Of a DNA stretch of 58,099 nucleotides, positions 23,896 to 33,100 are shown piece by piece. Each line of letters begins with the position of its first letter. Position 1 is the stretch's first letter. The position numbers and the translations under genes are program-made. The stretch is from Prosthecobacter sp. (lineage in GTDB: Bacteria > Verrucomicrobiota > Verrucomicrobiia > Verrucomicrobiales > Verrucomicrobiaceae): contig NZ_JACSRD010000136.1 in assembly GCF_014879935.1 (NCBI RefSeq), positions 1 to 58,099 of the forward strand. The letters are read 5' to 3'. The notes beneath the pieces are model-generated. The model worked only from the letters and a program-made list of their open reading frames with translations, searched no databases and was not told where the DNA came from.

Positions 23896-26658
23896 TCACT
23901 TCGGGATTCGGGAGGTTTCTTTCAATGCCTGGCTGAAACTGGCCAGCCAAGCCTTGCCGACATCGTCGAGCTTGTTGGCCGTATTTTGCTTCTCCAGGAT
24001 TCCGAGGCCCGCTTTTAGATGTGTCACAGCAGAGGCGATGCTCTGCGGTGTGCCATGGTTGAGTTCGACGCGGGCGACGTTCCAGTGGGAAACGGCCAGG
24101 TCCACCTGCCAGCGAATGTTGCTGGGATCAGCGGCGGCAAGTGTCCCCGACAGATCGAGGTCCCTTTGCCAATGCACTTTGGCATCCTGACTTCCTGCCG
24201 TGGAAAGGATCTGGGCGAGGTTTTCATGGGCTACTGACAGGTCGTGCAACAGTTGCAGGTTGCCCGGATCAGCGCTGTAAAGGTGCTGCATGAGATCGAG
24301 GGCTTGCCGACCCGTGTTTGCAGCTTCACTGGTTTTTCCTGTCTTCATCTGCACGATCGACTGTTTCTGGAGGGCGACAGCAAGGGCACGTCGAAGGCTG
24401 GCGTCGCCGAGCGCCTCATCGAGCAAAGATTGAAGCTCGCTGATTTCATCGTCGAGTGCTTGGGATGCCTCGGTTAGCCTGCCCGCCTCAAGACTCAGAT
24501 CCGCACGACGTTCGGTAAGGGTGGTGCGGGCTTTGTGGCTGCTGACATCCTTCGGGTCGCGTTTGATCAAGTCATCGAGAAGGAGGGTTCCTTTTTGATA
24601 GGACGCTGCCGCCTCGTCCAAGCGGGAGCGCTTGCGTGACAGGTCTCCAAGCCGTTCATGAGTGGTCGCAAGGTGACGTGCGAGGCCTGCACTCGAGAGA
24701 TTCGCCTCATGGAGGGCCTGCACCGCCGTCTGCTCTGCTTTTGCAGAAGCGAAAGCAGCATCCAAAAGACCACTCTGTTCATGGACGAGGCTCATTCGTC
24801 CATCGGCTACCGCCAGATCCAGAATTCGTTGCTTGTCATGCGGAGCAGCTTGCGCCCGCTCGGCCATGATGCGGTGAAACTCACGGAAGGCTGCAACTGC
24901 CTCGTCCGTATGCCCCATGGCGAGAGCGATCTGGCCGCGGTTTTGCCACATGCCGCCACGATTGCGTTTTTGGGTGTCGGTTTCGGAATCTGCAGGCTGG
25001 CTTTTGAAATAGGCCTCCGATTTCTTGGCGACATCATCTAGGAGTGCGATTCGGTTCAAGGGCTCCAGTTTGTCGCGTAGGTCAAACAGCATGTAGTTGA
25101 TGAGATCCTCCGCCTCCCCTCGCGCCGTGATGGCGATGCCGCGTTCCTTTTCGGCCTGTGAACGCGCCGCATCGGCGAGGTTGCGTTGATCTTCGGCGGT
25201 CTGTCGTGCCTGAGCTTCGAGGATGCGGGCTTTGGCTTCGAGTTCCCGGGCGGTTTGCGCCTCTTTCTCACGACTTTCCGCCAGGAGCCTGGCATTTTCG
25301 GCCATGATCCGGGCGTTTTCGGCGGACTGGCGTGCATCGGCTTCCGCGTCCCGCGCTGCCACTGCGATGCGCCACTGCCAGGCGGCAGCGCTTCCTCCTG
25401 CGATGATTGAGACGAGGACAGCGGCGCTGGCAGCAAAGGCGAGTTTGTTTCGTTGAATGATCTTCTTGATGCGGTAACCGGCGCTGGGTGGGCCGGCGCT
25501 GACGGGTTCGTTCTTGAGGAACCGGGAAAGGTCTTCCGCGAGTTCCATGGCAGCGGAGTAGCGGCGTGTGCGGTCCTTTTCGAGCGCTTTGAGCACGATC
25601 CAGTCGAGGTCACCATGAATCTGCTGGCTGAGGCGGCGCGGATCGGTGCGGCGGGTGGAAACGGCCTGCTGCTTCTGCGCCTCGGTGGCGGAAAGCCAGC
25701 GCGTGCTGGGCCGACGCGGCGGTGTGGCATCACGAATCATCTGAAGAACGTCGAAGACAGCCTTTTTGACTTCTTCCCTGCCGATGGGCGGCTCGCCGAC
25801 GAGCAGTTCATAGAGGATCACTCCAAGAGTGTAAACGTCGCTGCGGGTGTCGATGTCCGCGAAACTGCCGGCCTGTTCCGGGCTCATGTATTGGAGTGTG
25901 CCGATGACCATGTCAGCGGCGGTGCGCAGGCGGCTGGCGAGCAACTCCTCCTCGTCAGGCGACATGGCTTTGGCGATGCCAAAGTCGATGATTTTCGGCA
26001 CGGGGAAGCCATCCACTTCCGCGACGAGGATGTTCGTGGGTTTCAGGTCCCGATGAAGGACCTGCTTCATGTGGGCGTGCTGCACGGCCTGGCACACCGG
26101 GATAAAGAGCTGGATGCGTTCTCGGACGGACAGATGTTTTTCGTCGCAGTATTTTGTGATGGGTTTGCCGGGGCCTTCGGAGCCTTTGACCATTTCCATC
26201 ACGAAGAAGGGACGTCCGCTCTCGGTGGTGCCGGCATCATAGACAGCGGCGATGTTGGGATGGTCCATCTTGGCCAGGAGCTTTTTCTCCGCCTCGAAGC
26301 GTGCGAGCACTTCTTCACTGTCCATCCCCTGGAGGATGATCTTCAGCGCCACATCCCGCTTGAAGGGAGCGACCTGTTCCGCCCACCAGACGGTTCCGAA
26401 TCCACCACGCCCGAGTTCCTGCTTTAGCAGGTAGTTCCCGATCTGCATGCCTGCCGTCTCCATCGCATAGCGTGAGGTGCTCCCGGTGACGGCTCGGACG
26501 TCCATCTTGATGGTGAGGTCATCCGTGAAGGCCTGGGGTGGTTTGTCACCATCGTGAGCCGTCATGACATCCCGCATGATGCCGAGCACTTCTTCACGGG
26601 CGGGGAGCTTCACGGTGGGGGCGTCGTCGAATGCAGAATCGTGTTTGGGGTCGCTCAT
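23896..26658 (-). CDS. Receptor-type Ser/Thr protein kinase with long helical C-terminal region
   Basis: Membrane-bound PknB-like kinase of 920 residues. The catalytic domain covers about residues 72-380: Gly loop GRGGFG (83-88), Lys106 in VALK, HRDLKPTN from 202, DFG (225-227) and YTLGVILYELLVGEPP. All key catalytic residues are present. A membrane helix follows (about 410-432), then a long Ala/Glu/Arg-rich coiled-coil (AENARLLAESREKEAQT-like) and TPR-like helices to the end, which would be the outer part. I start at ATG 26658 (MSDPKH); upstream codons in the same frame overlap the divergent sigma-factor gene and were not used. The kinase and sigma factor form the kinase-sigma pairing common in this phylum. 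Confidence 0.92.
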   Translation of the reverse strand: MSDPKHDSAFDDAPTVKLPAREEVLGIMRDVMTAHDGDKPPQAFTDDLTIKMDVRAVTGSTSRYAMETAGMQIGNYLLKQELGRGGFGTVWWAEQVAPFKRDVALKIILQGMDSEEVLARFEAEKKLLAKMDHPNIAAVYDAGTTESGRPFFVMEMVKGSEGPGKPITKYCDEKHLSVRERIQLFIPVCQAVQHAHMKQVLHRDLKPTNILVAEVDGFPVPKIIDFGIAKAMSPDEEELLASRLRTAADMVIGTLQYMSPEQAGSFADIDTRSDVYTLGVILYELLVGEPPIGREEVKKAVFDVLQMIRDATPPRRPSTRWLSATEAQKQQAVSTRRTDPRRLSQQIHGDLDWIVLKALEKDRTRRYSAAMELAEDLSRFLKNEPVSAGPPSAGYRIKKIIQRNKLAFAASAAVLVSIIAGGSAAAWQWRIAVAARDAEADARQSAENARIMAENARLLAESREKEAQTARELEAKARILEAQARQTAEDQRNLADAARSQAEKERGIAITARGEAEDLINYMLFDLRDKLEPLNRIALLDDVAKKSEAYFKSQPADSETDTQKRNRGGMWQNRGQIALAMGHTDEAVAAFREFHRIMAERAQAAPHDKQRILDLAVADGRMSLVHEQSGLLDAAFASAKAEQTAVQALHEANLSSAGLARHLATTHERLGDLSRKRSRLDEAAASYQKGTLLLDDLIKRDPKDVSSHKARTTLTERRADLSLEAGRLTEASQALDDEISELQSLLDEALGDASLRRALAVALQKQSIVQMKTGKTSEAANTGRQALDLMQHLYSADPGNLQLLHDLSVAHENLAQILSTAGSQDAKVHWQRDLDLSGTLAAADPSNIRWQVDLAVSHWNVARVELNHGTPQSIASAVTHLKAGLGILEKQNTANKLDDVGKAWLASFSQALKETSRIPK

Positions 26659-26824
26659 GACAGAACTGGGCGGTGTAATTAAGCGCGTCGGGGAGGCTGG
26701 CGTTCCAAGCGTTAGCCGGTGAAGGCCATGCTCGTTATGCAGCGAGAAGCATTTTTCTTTCCGGCGTGAGCCTGCCTTGTAAGGAATGTTGCCAGCGAAG
26801 CTTCTCCCGGTAGTCTGGCCGTCC
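26659..26824. promoter_or_regulatory. Divergent kinase/sigma-factor control region
   Basis: A 166-base spacer between the divergent kinase and sigma-factor genes, expected to carry both promoters. Autoregulation by the sigma factor is a reasonable guess. No consensus elements could be assigned by eye. Confidence 0.4.
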
Positions 26825-27517
26825 ATGGAACCATCTGTCACGAATCCGCCGAAGGAGCGGGGACTTTTTCCAGCGACGCAGTGGACGCACATCCGCAAGG
26901 CTGGCCGCGGGGATACGGCCGGCTTGATCGCGATGGACGAGGTGTGCCGGGTTTACTGGTATCCGACGTTTGCGACGGCCCGCTCGAAGCATGGCATGGA
27001 TCACCATCAGGCAGAAGACATCACCCAGGGCTTTTGGGCTTGGCTGCTGGAACATGGCCACGTGGGACGTGCTGTGCCGGAACGGGGAAAGTTTCGCTCC
27101 TTTCTTATGACCTGTTTCGACCACTTCGTGCTGCATGAATGGCGGAAGCGCGTTGCCCGGAAGCGTGGAGGGCAATCCCCCCACATCAGCATTCAAAGTG
27201 ACGATTGGAACGAACGATTTGAACGTGAGATGGGGTGCGCGACTTCTCCGGCGGAACATCTGGAGCGCGTTTGGGAGGATGCGGCGTTGGAAGCAGCGTT
27301 TCATGAGGTGGAAATCGAATGGCAGCGTCGGAAGCGTGGACCTCTTTTTGCCGCGCTCAAAGAACACCTTGCGAACGGAGCCAAACATGGGGCGTTGAGG
27401 GAGATTGCAGAGGTTCATGAACTCAGTGAGAACAACCTGCGCCAGTGCATTTTCCGCTTGCGTGGCGAATTGAAACAGGCGGCCGCGCGATGGTTGGGAA
27501 AAGCGACTGATGGATAA
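26825..27517 (+). CDS. ECF-like RNA polymerase sigma factor (kinase-associated)
   Basis: A 230-residue sigma factor of the ECF type found beside Ser/Thr kinases in Planctomycetota/Verrucomicrobiota. Region 2 is visible as YWYPTFATARSKHGMD, AEDITQGFWAWLLE and KFRSFLMTCFDHFVLHEWRK. Region 4 is IAEVHELSENNLRQCIFRLR. No anti-sigma gene is adjacent, so control by the divergent kinase through phosphorylation is plausible. I start at ATG 26825 (MEPSVTN); an in-frame ATG at 26786 is possible. The stop is five bases from the stop of the convergent lipoprotein gene. Confidence 0.85.
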   Translation: MEPSVTNPPKERGLFPATQWTHIRKAGRGDTAGLIAMDEVCRVYWYPTFATARSKHGMDHHQAEDITQGFWAWLLEHGHVGRAVPERGKFRSFLMTCFDHFVLHEWRKRVARKRGGQSPHISIQSDDWNERFEREMGCATSPAEHLERVWEDAALEAAFHEVEIEWQRRKRGPLFAALKEHLANGAKHGALREIAEVHELSENNLRQCIFRLRGELKQAAARWLGKATDG

Positions 27518-27522
27518 CGGCA

Positions 27523-28200
27523 TCATGGTGGGCTCACACGCACCGGAGAAACATCCAGCGTGGTGGCGGCAACTTTCGACGGTGTCCGCAGTTCCGCCAT
27601 GGCATCCGCTGGAGGCGTGATCCTTGTGCCGGGCTTGATGGAGCCAGGTGCGTCAACTTCGTAGGCGCTGGCAGCAACTTGCACCTGGCCATCGGACACT
27701 TTGGCAAAGGCCACGATGCTGCGGTTCTCCGCCGTTTTCATAGGTACGGCGGCCAAGTTCGCCATACGATCTGCCACACGTCGGGCGGCTTCACGCAGGA
27801 TCTCCTGGTCCAGCTTCCTGTTTTCGACGGCCGCGGCTCGGCGGTCCGGCATGGTGGCGATGCGCCTGCGAGCCTGCACGTACTTGGGCTCGCGCTCGAT
27901 GATCCGGGCCTCTTGTGCGATCAAGCCATCGATCTTACGTTTGACGGCGAGCCTGATGAGCTCCTTCTCGGCAGCTTCGAGTGTTTTGTAGCGGCGGATG
28001 ACGCGGGCGATCGCGGCGAGGTCACGCACCTTGACCTGACCACTCGGAGTTTGCATGAAGTAGGTCGTGTCCTGATTCCGCCCGAACATCGGCTGATCCA
28101 GCTCGGTGGGATCTCCTGTGACTGGTCCTGAGGCGCAGCCGGAGAGCCAGAGGGCAGACAGGCTGATGGCGGCAATGAAGAGGCGGGCGCGTGGATGCAT
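27523..28200 (-). CDS. Hypothetical lipoprotein, last gene of the exported-protein locus
   Basis: A 225-residue protein with a lipoprotein signal: basic start, hydrophobic FIAAISLSALWL and lipobox LSGC (Cys22). The mature part is charged and helical (about 60-150, rich in Arg/Glu/Ala, EKELIRLAVKRKIDGLIAQE) and then a beta-rich end. I recognise no family. It is 29 bases downstream of the delta-60 gene in the same direction, so it is probably the last gene of the long locus. A periplasmic or outer-membrane anchored helper is possible, but that is only inference. Confidence 0.75.
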   Translation of the reverse strand: MHPRARLFIAAISLSALWLSGCASGPVTGDPTELDQPMFGRNQDTTYFMQTPSGQVKVRDLAAIARVIRRYKTLEAAEKELIRLAVKRKIDGLIAQEARIIEREPKYVQARRRIATMPDRRAAAVENRKLDQEILREAARRVADRMANLAAVPMKTAENRSIVAFAKVSDGQVQVAASAYEVDAPGSIKPGTRITPPADAMAELRTPSKVAATTLDVSPVRVSPP

Positions 28201-28229
28201 GGGATGGGGAGTCTTGACGAATCAATGCT

Positions 28230-30125
28230 TCAGCGGACGACGCGGATGCGCATGAAGCGGCGCTGCGCGGTGGAGGAAAGGTCACGCACCTCGACCGCTT
28301 TTCTGCCGCCGGAGGCATCGGTTTCAGTGATGATGCCTGTGCCGGTGGTCACGGCGCCATTGACACTGCTTGCGATTGTTTCAGGAGCGCTTTGCAGGAG
28401 GGAAGGGTTGTCTGCGACATCGACATGGATGCTGATGTCATTTCGCGTGGGATCACGGGTGAACGTGAGTGCGAGCCTGCCGCCAAGACGCTGCGCGGGC
28501 GGCAGCGAGGCGCTGCCAGAGCTGCCTGGAGGGATGCTGAGCGCGTATTTGATGAGGTTGGCAATGCCGTCGCCGTCCGGCGTGGCAGTGTCCGCGGCGC
28601 TGCCGCTGTTGGATGTGGTGCCGAAGTAGGTGAGCCGCCAGCTTTCCGAAGGCGTGGGTGGCGAGACGCTGAAGCTCTGGATCTGCTCGGTGATGCCGCT
28701 GCTGCCGTTGAGGTAGCCGCTGGTGGTGCGGCCGCGCGCGCGGATGCTGCCGGTGGCAGGCAATGCGAGGCCGCTGAGCTGCCATCCGCCGGCGATGGCC
28801 ACGGGCGTGCCGAGTGTGCTCCACGTGCTGCCGCCATTCGTCGAAAGCTCAAAGATCACCTGCGAGACCTGAGGTGCGGCACCTCCGCGCAGCCACTGCA
28901 CCTCCGAATAGCTGATGGCGAGGCTTTGTGTGGCTGCGTCATTGAGCAGCCGTGCGGCGAGGTTACGAGTGGTGCCGTTCACCGTGAGAAAGTTGCCCGC
29001 GATGAGCGCGGCACCGTCAGGCTGGAGCGCAACGCCGTTCACGTCCATGCCATCCACTCCTGTGCCCGACGAAAAGCCAGTGTCGATGCTGCCATCGGCA
29101 TTCAGGCGCGCGATTCCGCTGCGGTCTGTGCCACCGACCGTGACGAAAGCCCCACCGATCAGGATTTTGCCATCCGCCTGCTGGGCGAGGCTGTACACCG
29201 CGTAGTTGTCCAGTTCATCCACAGGTGCCGGATTGAAGGTGGCGGTGCCTTCGAGGTTTCCGTTTGGTTGGAGCCTCGCGACGCGGATCCGGCTCTGGCC
29301 GTTCACGGCCTCGAAATTGCCTGCGATGAGGATTTTGCCATCGGGCTGCAAAGCAATGCAGTTCACCCGGTCGTCCGGCCCGCTGCCTGGATCGAAGGTT
29401 GCGGTGGATTCGAGCGCGCCGGTCGGATGCAGCCGCGCGATGCGATTGCGTGACTGCCCGTTGATGCTGGTGAAAAGGCCGCCCATGAGGATTTTGCCAT
29501 CGGGCTGCAAAGCGAGGCTGAAAACATGGTCATTGGCCCCGGTGCCGGCATTGAAGGTGCCATCGACACTGCCATCGGCATTCAGCCGGGCGATGCGCGA
29601 GAGCGACTGGCCGCTCAAGGTCGTGAACAAGCCCGCGAGGAGCACCTTGCCGTCCGGTTGCAGCGCGATGGCATGCACCACGTCATCCGGGCCGGTTCCG
29701 GCGTTGAAGGTGCTGTCGAGCGTGCCGCCCGCATTCAGCCGCAGGATGCGCCCCGGCGGCAAACCGCCGCCGGTGTCCGCCGCGAGGCCCCCGAGCAGCA
29801 CTTTGCCATCCGGCTGCACGGCGATGCAGTAGATCGTGCCATCCGCGTTCGAGCCGGGCACAAAGGCTGAGTCCAAAATCGTGCCTGAGGCATTGAGCCG
29901 GGCCACATTGAGACGGGTGGTGCTCCCCACGCGGTTGAAAAGGCCGCCGATGAGGCTTTTGCCATCGGGTTGCACAGCGTAGGCGTTGAGGAACATCAAT
30001 CCGGCCGGGGAGATAGTAACGTTCGGATTCCAGGTGCTGTCGAGATCTCCCGGCGCGGCATGCAGGGTTGGCGCGAACAAGAGCGTCGCGGTCAGGAGGC
30101 AGGATTTGAAGTGAAGGCGGGCCAC
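28230..30125 (-). CDS. Delta-60 repeat beta-propeller protein with shared C-terminal module
   Basis: A 631-residue exported protein: signal sequence about 1-24 (SCLLTATLLFAPTLHA), then seven delta-60 units of the type ALQPDGKILMGG-F followed by LNADGSVDGTFNAG-like strands, enough for one seven-bladed beta-propeller (about 30-385). Then a beta-rich linker (about 385-490) and the C-terminal module with GDGIANLIKYAL, ending RFMRIRVVR. That module is also found in the three subtilases upstream. The start is GTG (30125), 13 bases after the stop of the preceding subtilase. It is probably cell-surface or secreted; the ligand is unknown. Confidence 0.85.
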   Translation of the reverse strand: MARLHFKSCLLTATLLFAPTLHAAPGDLDSTWNPNVTISPAGLMFLNAYAVQPDGKSLIGGLFNRVGSTTRLNVARLNASGTILDSAFVPGSNADGTIYCIAVQPDGKVLLGGLAADTGGGLPPGRILRLNAGGTLDSTFNAGTGPDDVVHAIALQPDGKVLLAGLFTTLSGQSLSRIARLNADGSVDGTFNAGTGANDHVFSLALQPDGKILMGGLFTSINGQSRNRIARLHPTGALESTATFDPGSGPDDRVNCIALQPDGKILIAGNFEAVNGQSRIRVARLQPNGNLEGTATFNPAPVDELDNYAVYSLAQQADGKILIGGAFVTVGGTDRSGIARLNADGSIDTGFSSGTGVDGMDVNGVALQPDGAALIAGNFLTVNGTTRNLAARLLNDAATQSLAISYSEVQWLRGGAAPQVSQVIFELSTNGGSTWSTLGTPVAIAGGWQLSGLALPATGSIRARGRTTSGYLNGSSGITEQIQSFSVSPPTPSESWRLTYFGTTSNSGSAADTATPDGDGIANLIKYALSIPPGSSGSASLPPAQRLGGRLALTFTRDPTRNDISIHVDVADNPSLLQSAPETIASSVNGAVTTGTGIITETDASGGRKAVEVRDLSSTAQRRFMRIRVVR

Positions 30126-30138
30126 CGGATGGGGAAAG

Positions 30139-33100
30139 TTATTTGCGCTGAATTTTGAGCCTCATGAACTGCTTTGGCACGTCATCCAGCGATTGTGCGG
30201 AGTAAACTTCCAGCGTTTCGGCAGTGTCGAGCACTGTCACCGTGTGCGGATCGCCGCTGCGCCAGTTTACCAGATCGGTGGAGACTTCGACGATGTAGTC
30301 GATGTCCTGCCGGATGCCGCCGTTGCGTGGCACCGTGAAGGCCATGTAGCGCTTGCCGTTCTGCAACTCCACGGTGGGAGTCGAGAAGAGGCCGGCACCG
30401 CCACGCGCACCCGCGCTCTGAGCCGTGGAGCCGATTAGGTCAACTCGTGCGGCCGGCAGGCTTGACGAGTCGTGGCGCTGCTTCGGATTCAGACCGAGGG
30501 CGTATTTGATGAGGTTGGGGATCCCGTCGCCAGCCGGTGCGGAAGAGTCTCCAACGATGTCCTTATTGAAGAGTTCCGAGATTGAGAACCCGCTCAGCAG
30601 CCAGGAGTTTGAGGTTTCGCCGGTCCCAAGGGTGGAGAGTGTCGTGGAAGCGGCTCCAAATCCAGTGACCCTGACTGGCAACGGCGACCACGCATCGCCA
30701 TCGCCAACTGCACCTCCAGAGCCTTGCCCCCATGACCATACATTGCCATCGGATGTCACCGCCGATGCGGATGACCTGCCTGCGGCGAATTTTACGGGTG
30801 AATAGATGCCGACCACCTCGGCAGGGGTGGTGAGGCTTGCGACTGAAGAAGGATCCCGTGCGGCGATGTATCGCCCGAAAATGTCGTTCACACCCCAGTT
30901 CCATAGCTTGTGATCCTGAGTGAATGCGAAGAACGCGGAGGCGCCCGCGAAAATCTCGGATGCCGCAGGCAATCCTTGCACACGGGCCGGTGTCATCTGG
31001 TTTGTGCCATCTGGCAGACCCACCCCGAGATTGGTCATGGAGTTCTGCCCCCACGCCCAGACACTGCCGTCGGACTTGAGTGCGATGCTCTGGTTGGACA
31101 CGGCAGCGATTGCGACGACATCGCTGATTGCCGCGACCAGCACCGGCGACGTGCGGTTCACCGAGGTTCCGTCGCCAATCTGTCCGCAGTTGTTTCGGCC
31201 CCAGGCATAAACGCTGCCTGTTGTCGTCAGCGCCAGCGTGTGTGAGTTGCCGACAGCAACGGCTGTTATGCCTGAAACTCCGGCCACGGTCACCGGGCTT
31301 GCCTGGTTGCTTGTTGTGCCGTTGCCCACCTGGCCGCGGGAGTTGGCCCCCCATGCTTTCACCGTTCCGTCCGCCATCGCAACGACCACGTGCCCCATGT
31401 TGCTGTCATTGTTGAAGCCTCCGGGTGTCACAGCTATGGACACCGGTGATTGAATGCCTGCGACCTGGGATGGGGACGATGAATATGTGACGTTTCCCTT
31501 TCCCAGCTGACCTTGGGCGTTGTAACCCCAACTCCAAACACTCCCGTCGCGTTTGAGCGCCACAAAGAACGCACCATTCGACGCGCCATCGAACATGGCG
31601 CGAACATTATTGATGACGGTCAGGCTGGAAACCGTCCGTGTCGATGCAATTGACTGAGCGCCCGTGCCGCCCCAATACCGCACCACACCGGATGGCATCA
31701 CCGCATAGGTTCCTCCTGCGGATGTCGCGGGATACACCGCCTCTGCTCCCCTGAGCACGGGCAGGTTCACTGGCAGCAATTTGTCAGCAAAACGGCTGAC
31801 GCCAAGTTCGCCGTCGTTGTTTGTGCCGGCAGCGTAGAGCTCGCCGTCAATGGTGCGGATCAGGCTGAAATCTCGCCCGACAGCACAGGCAATGATGGGT
31901 GGGGCTCCGGGGATGCTCACTTGGAGGGGCGTCACGACGTTCGCGCTGTCAATGCCGAGCCCCAAGCCTCCCTCGTCGGACACTCCCCAGGTCCATACGC
32001 GGCCATCGGAATCAACCGCCAGCTTGTTATAAGCAGACGCTGAAAGCACGAAGATGCCGGAGAGTCCTGCCTTGGTGACTGGCGTGGCGCTGGAACTTGG
32101 AGTGCCCTCTGAGAAGTAGCCCCAGTTCAAGACCGAGCCAGTTGCTGTGACGACGGCGGAATAACGGATGCCTGCCTCAACAAAAGCCGCCCCGGCGATG
32201 CCGGCAACGACGCGGGGCGTGCTGTCAAAGCCCGTTGAGCTTCCATTTCCAAGTGCCCCGTCTGTTTGATCCCCCCAGGTCCAGACCGATCCGTCGGATT
32301 TCAAGGCGATGGCATGCTCAGCACCGGCCTCGACCTGAAGCACCCCGGATAGCGAGGCGATTTGCACGGGGCTTGTCCGATCCACGATGTCACCGAGGCC
32401 AAGCTGGCCAAAGTAATTGCCACCCCATGCCCAGACTGTGCCATCCGCCTTGACGGCAAGCGCGAAGGTGTTTCCAGCGGACACCCAGACAATGTCGCTC
32501 AGGCCTGGGATTTGCGTGGGAGTTGAATGAGCCGCGAAGTCGGTGCCTCCGAGCCCCAGCTCGCCATAGGAGTTGTTCCCCCAGCTCCAAACACGACCGT
32601 CCGAATCCAATGCGTAGCAAGCACGGCTCATTCCACCGACAACCTGCACCACACCTGACAGTCCTGGTATTTTCACCGGTGCGGAGCGGGATCGGGTGTC
32701 GCCAAGCCCAAGTTCTCCCAGACTGTTGAATCCCCAGGAGTAGATTTCGCCGCCTTCCACCACCAGAGCCGACTTGTTGGATGAGCTTGGATTGCCAACC
32801 ACAGCCATCCTCCCGACAAGCGCCATCGAGTTGGTGAGCGATTCACTGGAAACCCCTGTTCCACCAGAAGAGCCGCCACTGGATACGAGAATCGGCTGAT
32901 AGAGGCGGTCGATGACCTTGGCGACGTTGAGCCTTCCCGCGCTGACACATTTGAGATGCAAGGTGGGAACTGGCTGGACCTGTTCGATCACCACCTGCCG
33001 AGCCTGCAACTCGGTCAGCGCGGGCTGCCACATCCTGATCAATGCCGCGGCTCCGGCGACCTGTGGTGCGGCCATGCTGGTGCCGTTGCGGCTTTCGTAG

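Noticed and set aside
26659..26898. 80 extra N-terminal codons for the kinase
   Set aside because: They overlap the divergent sigma-factor gene and its spacer and have no kinase-like pattern; ATG 26658 is a better start.
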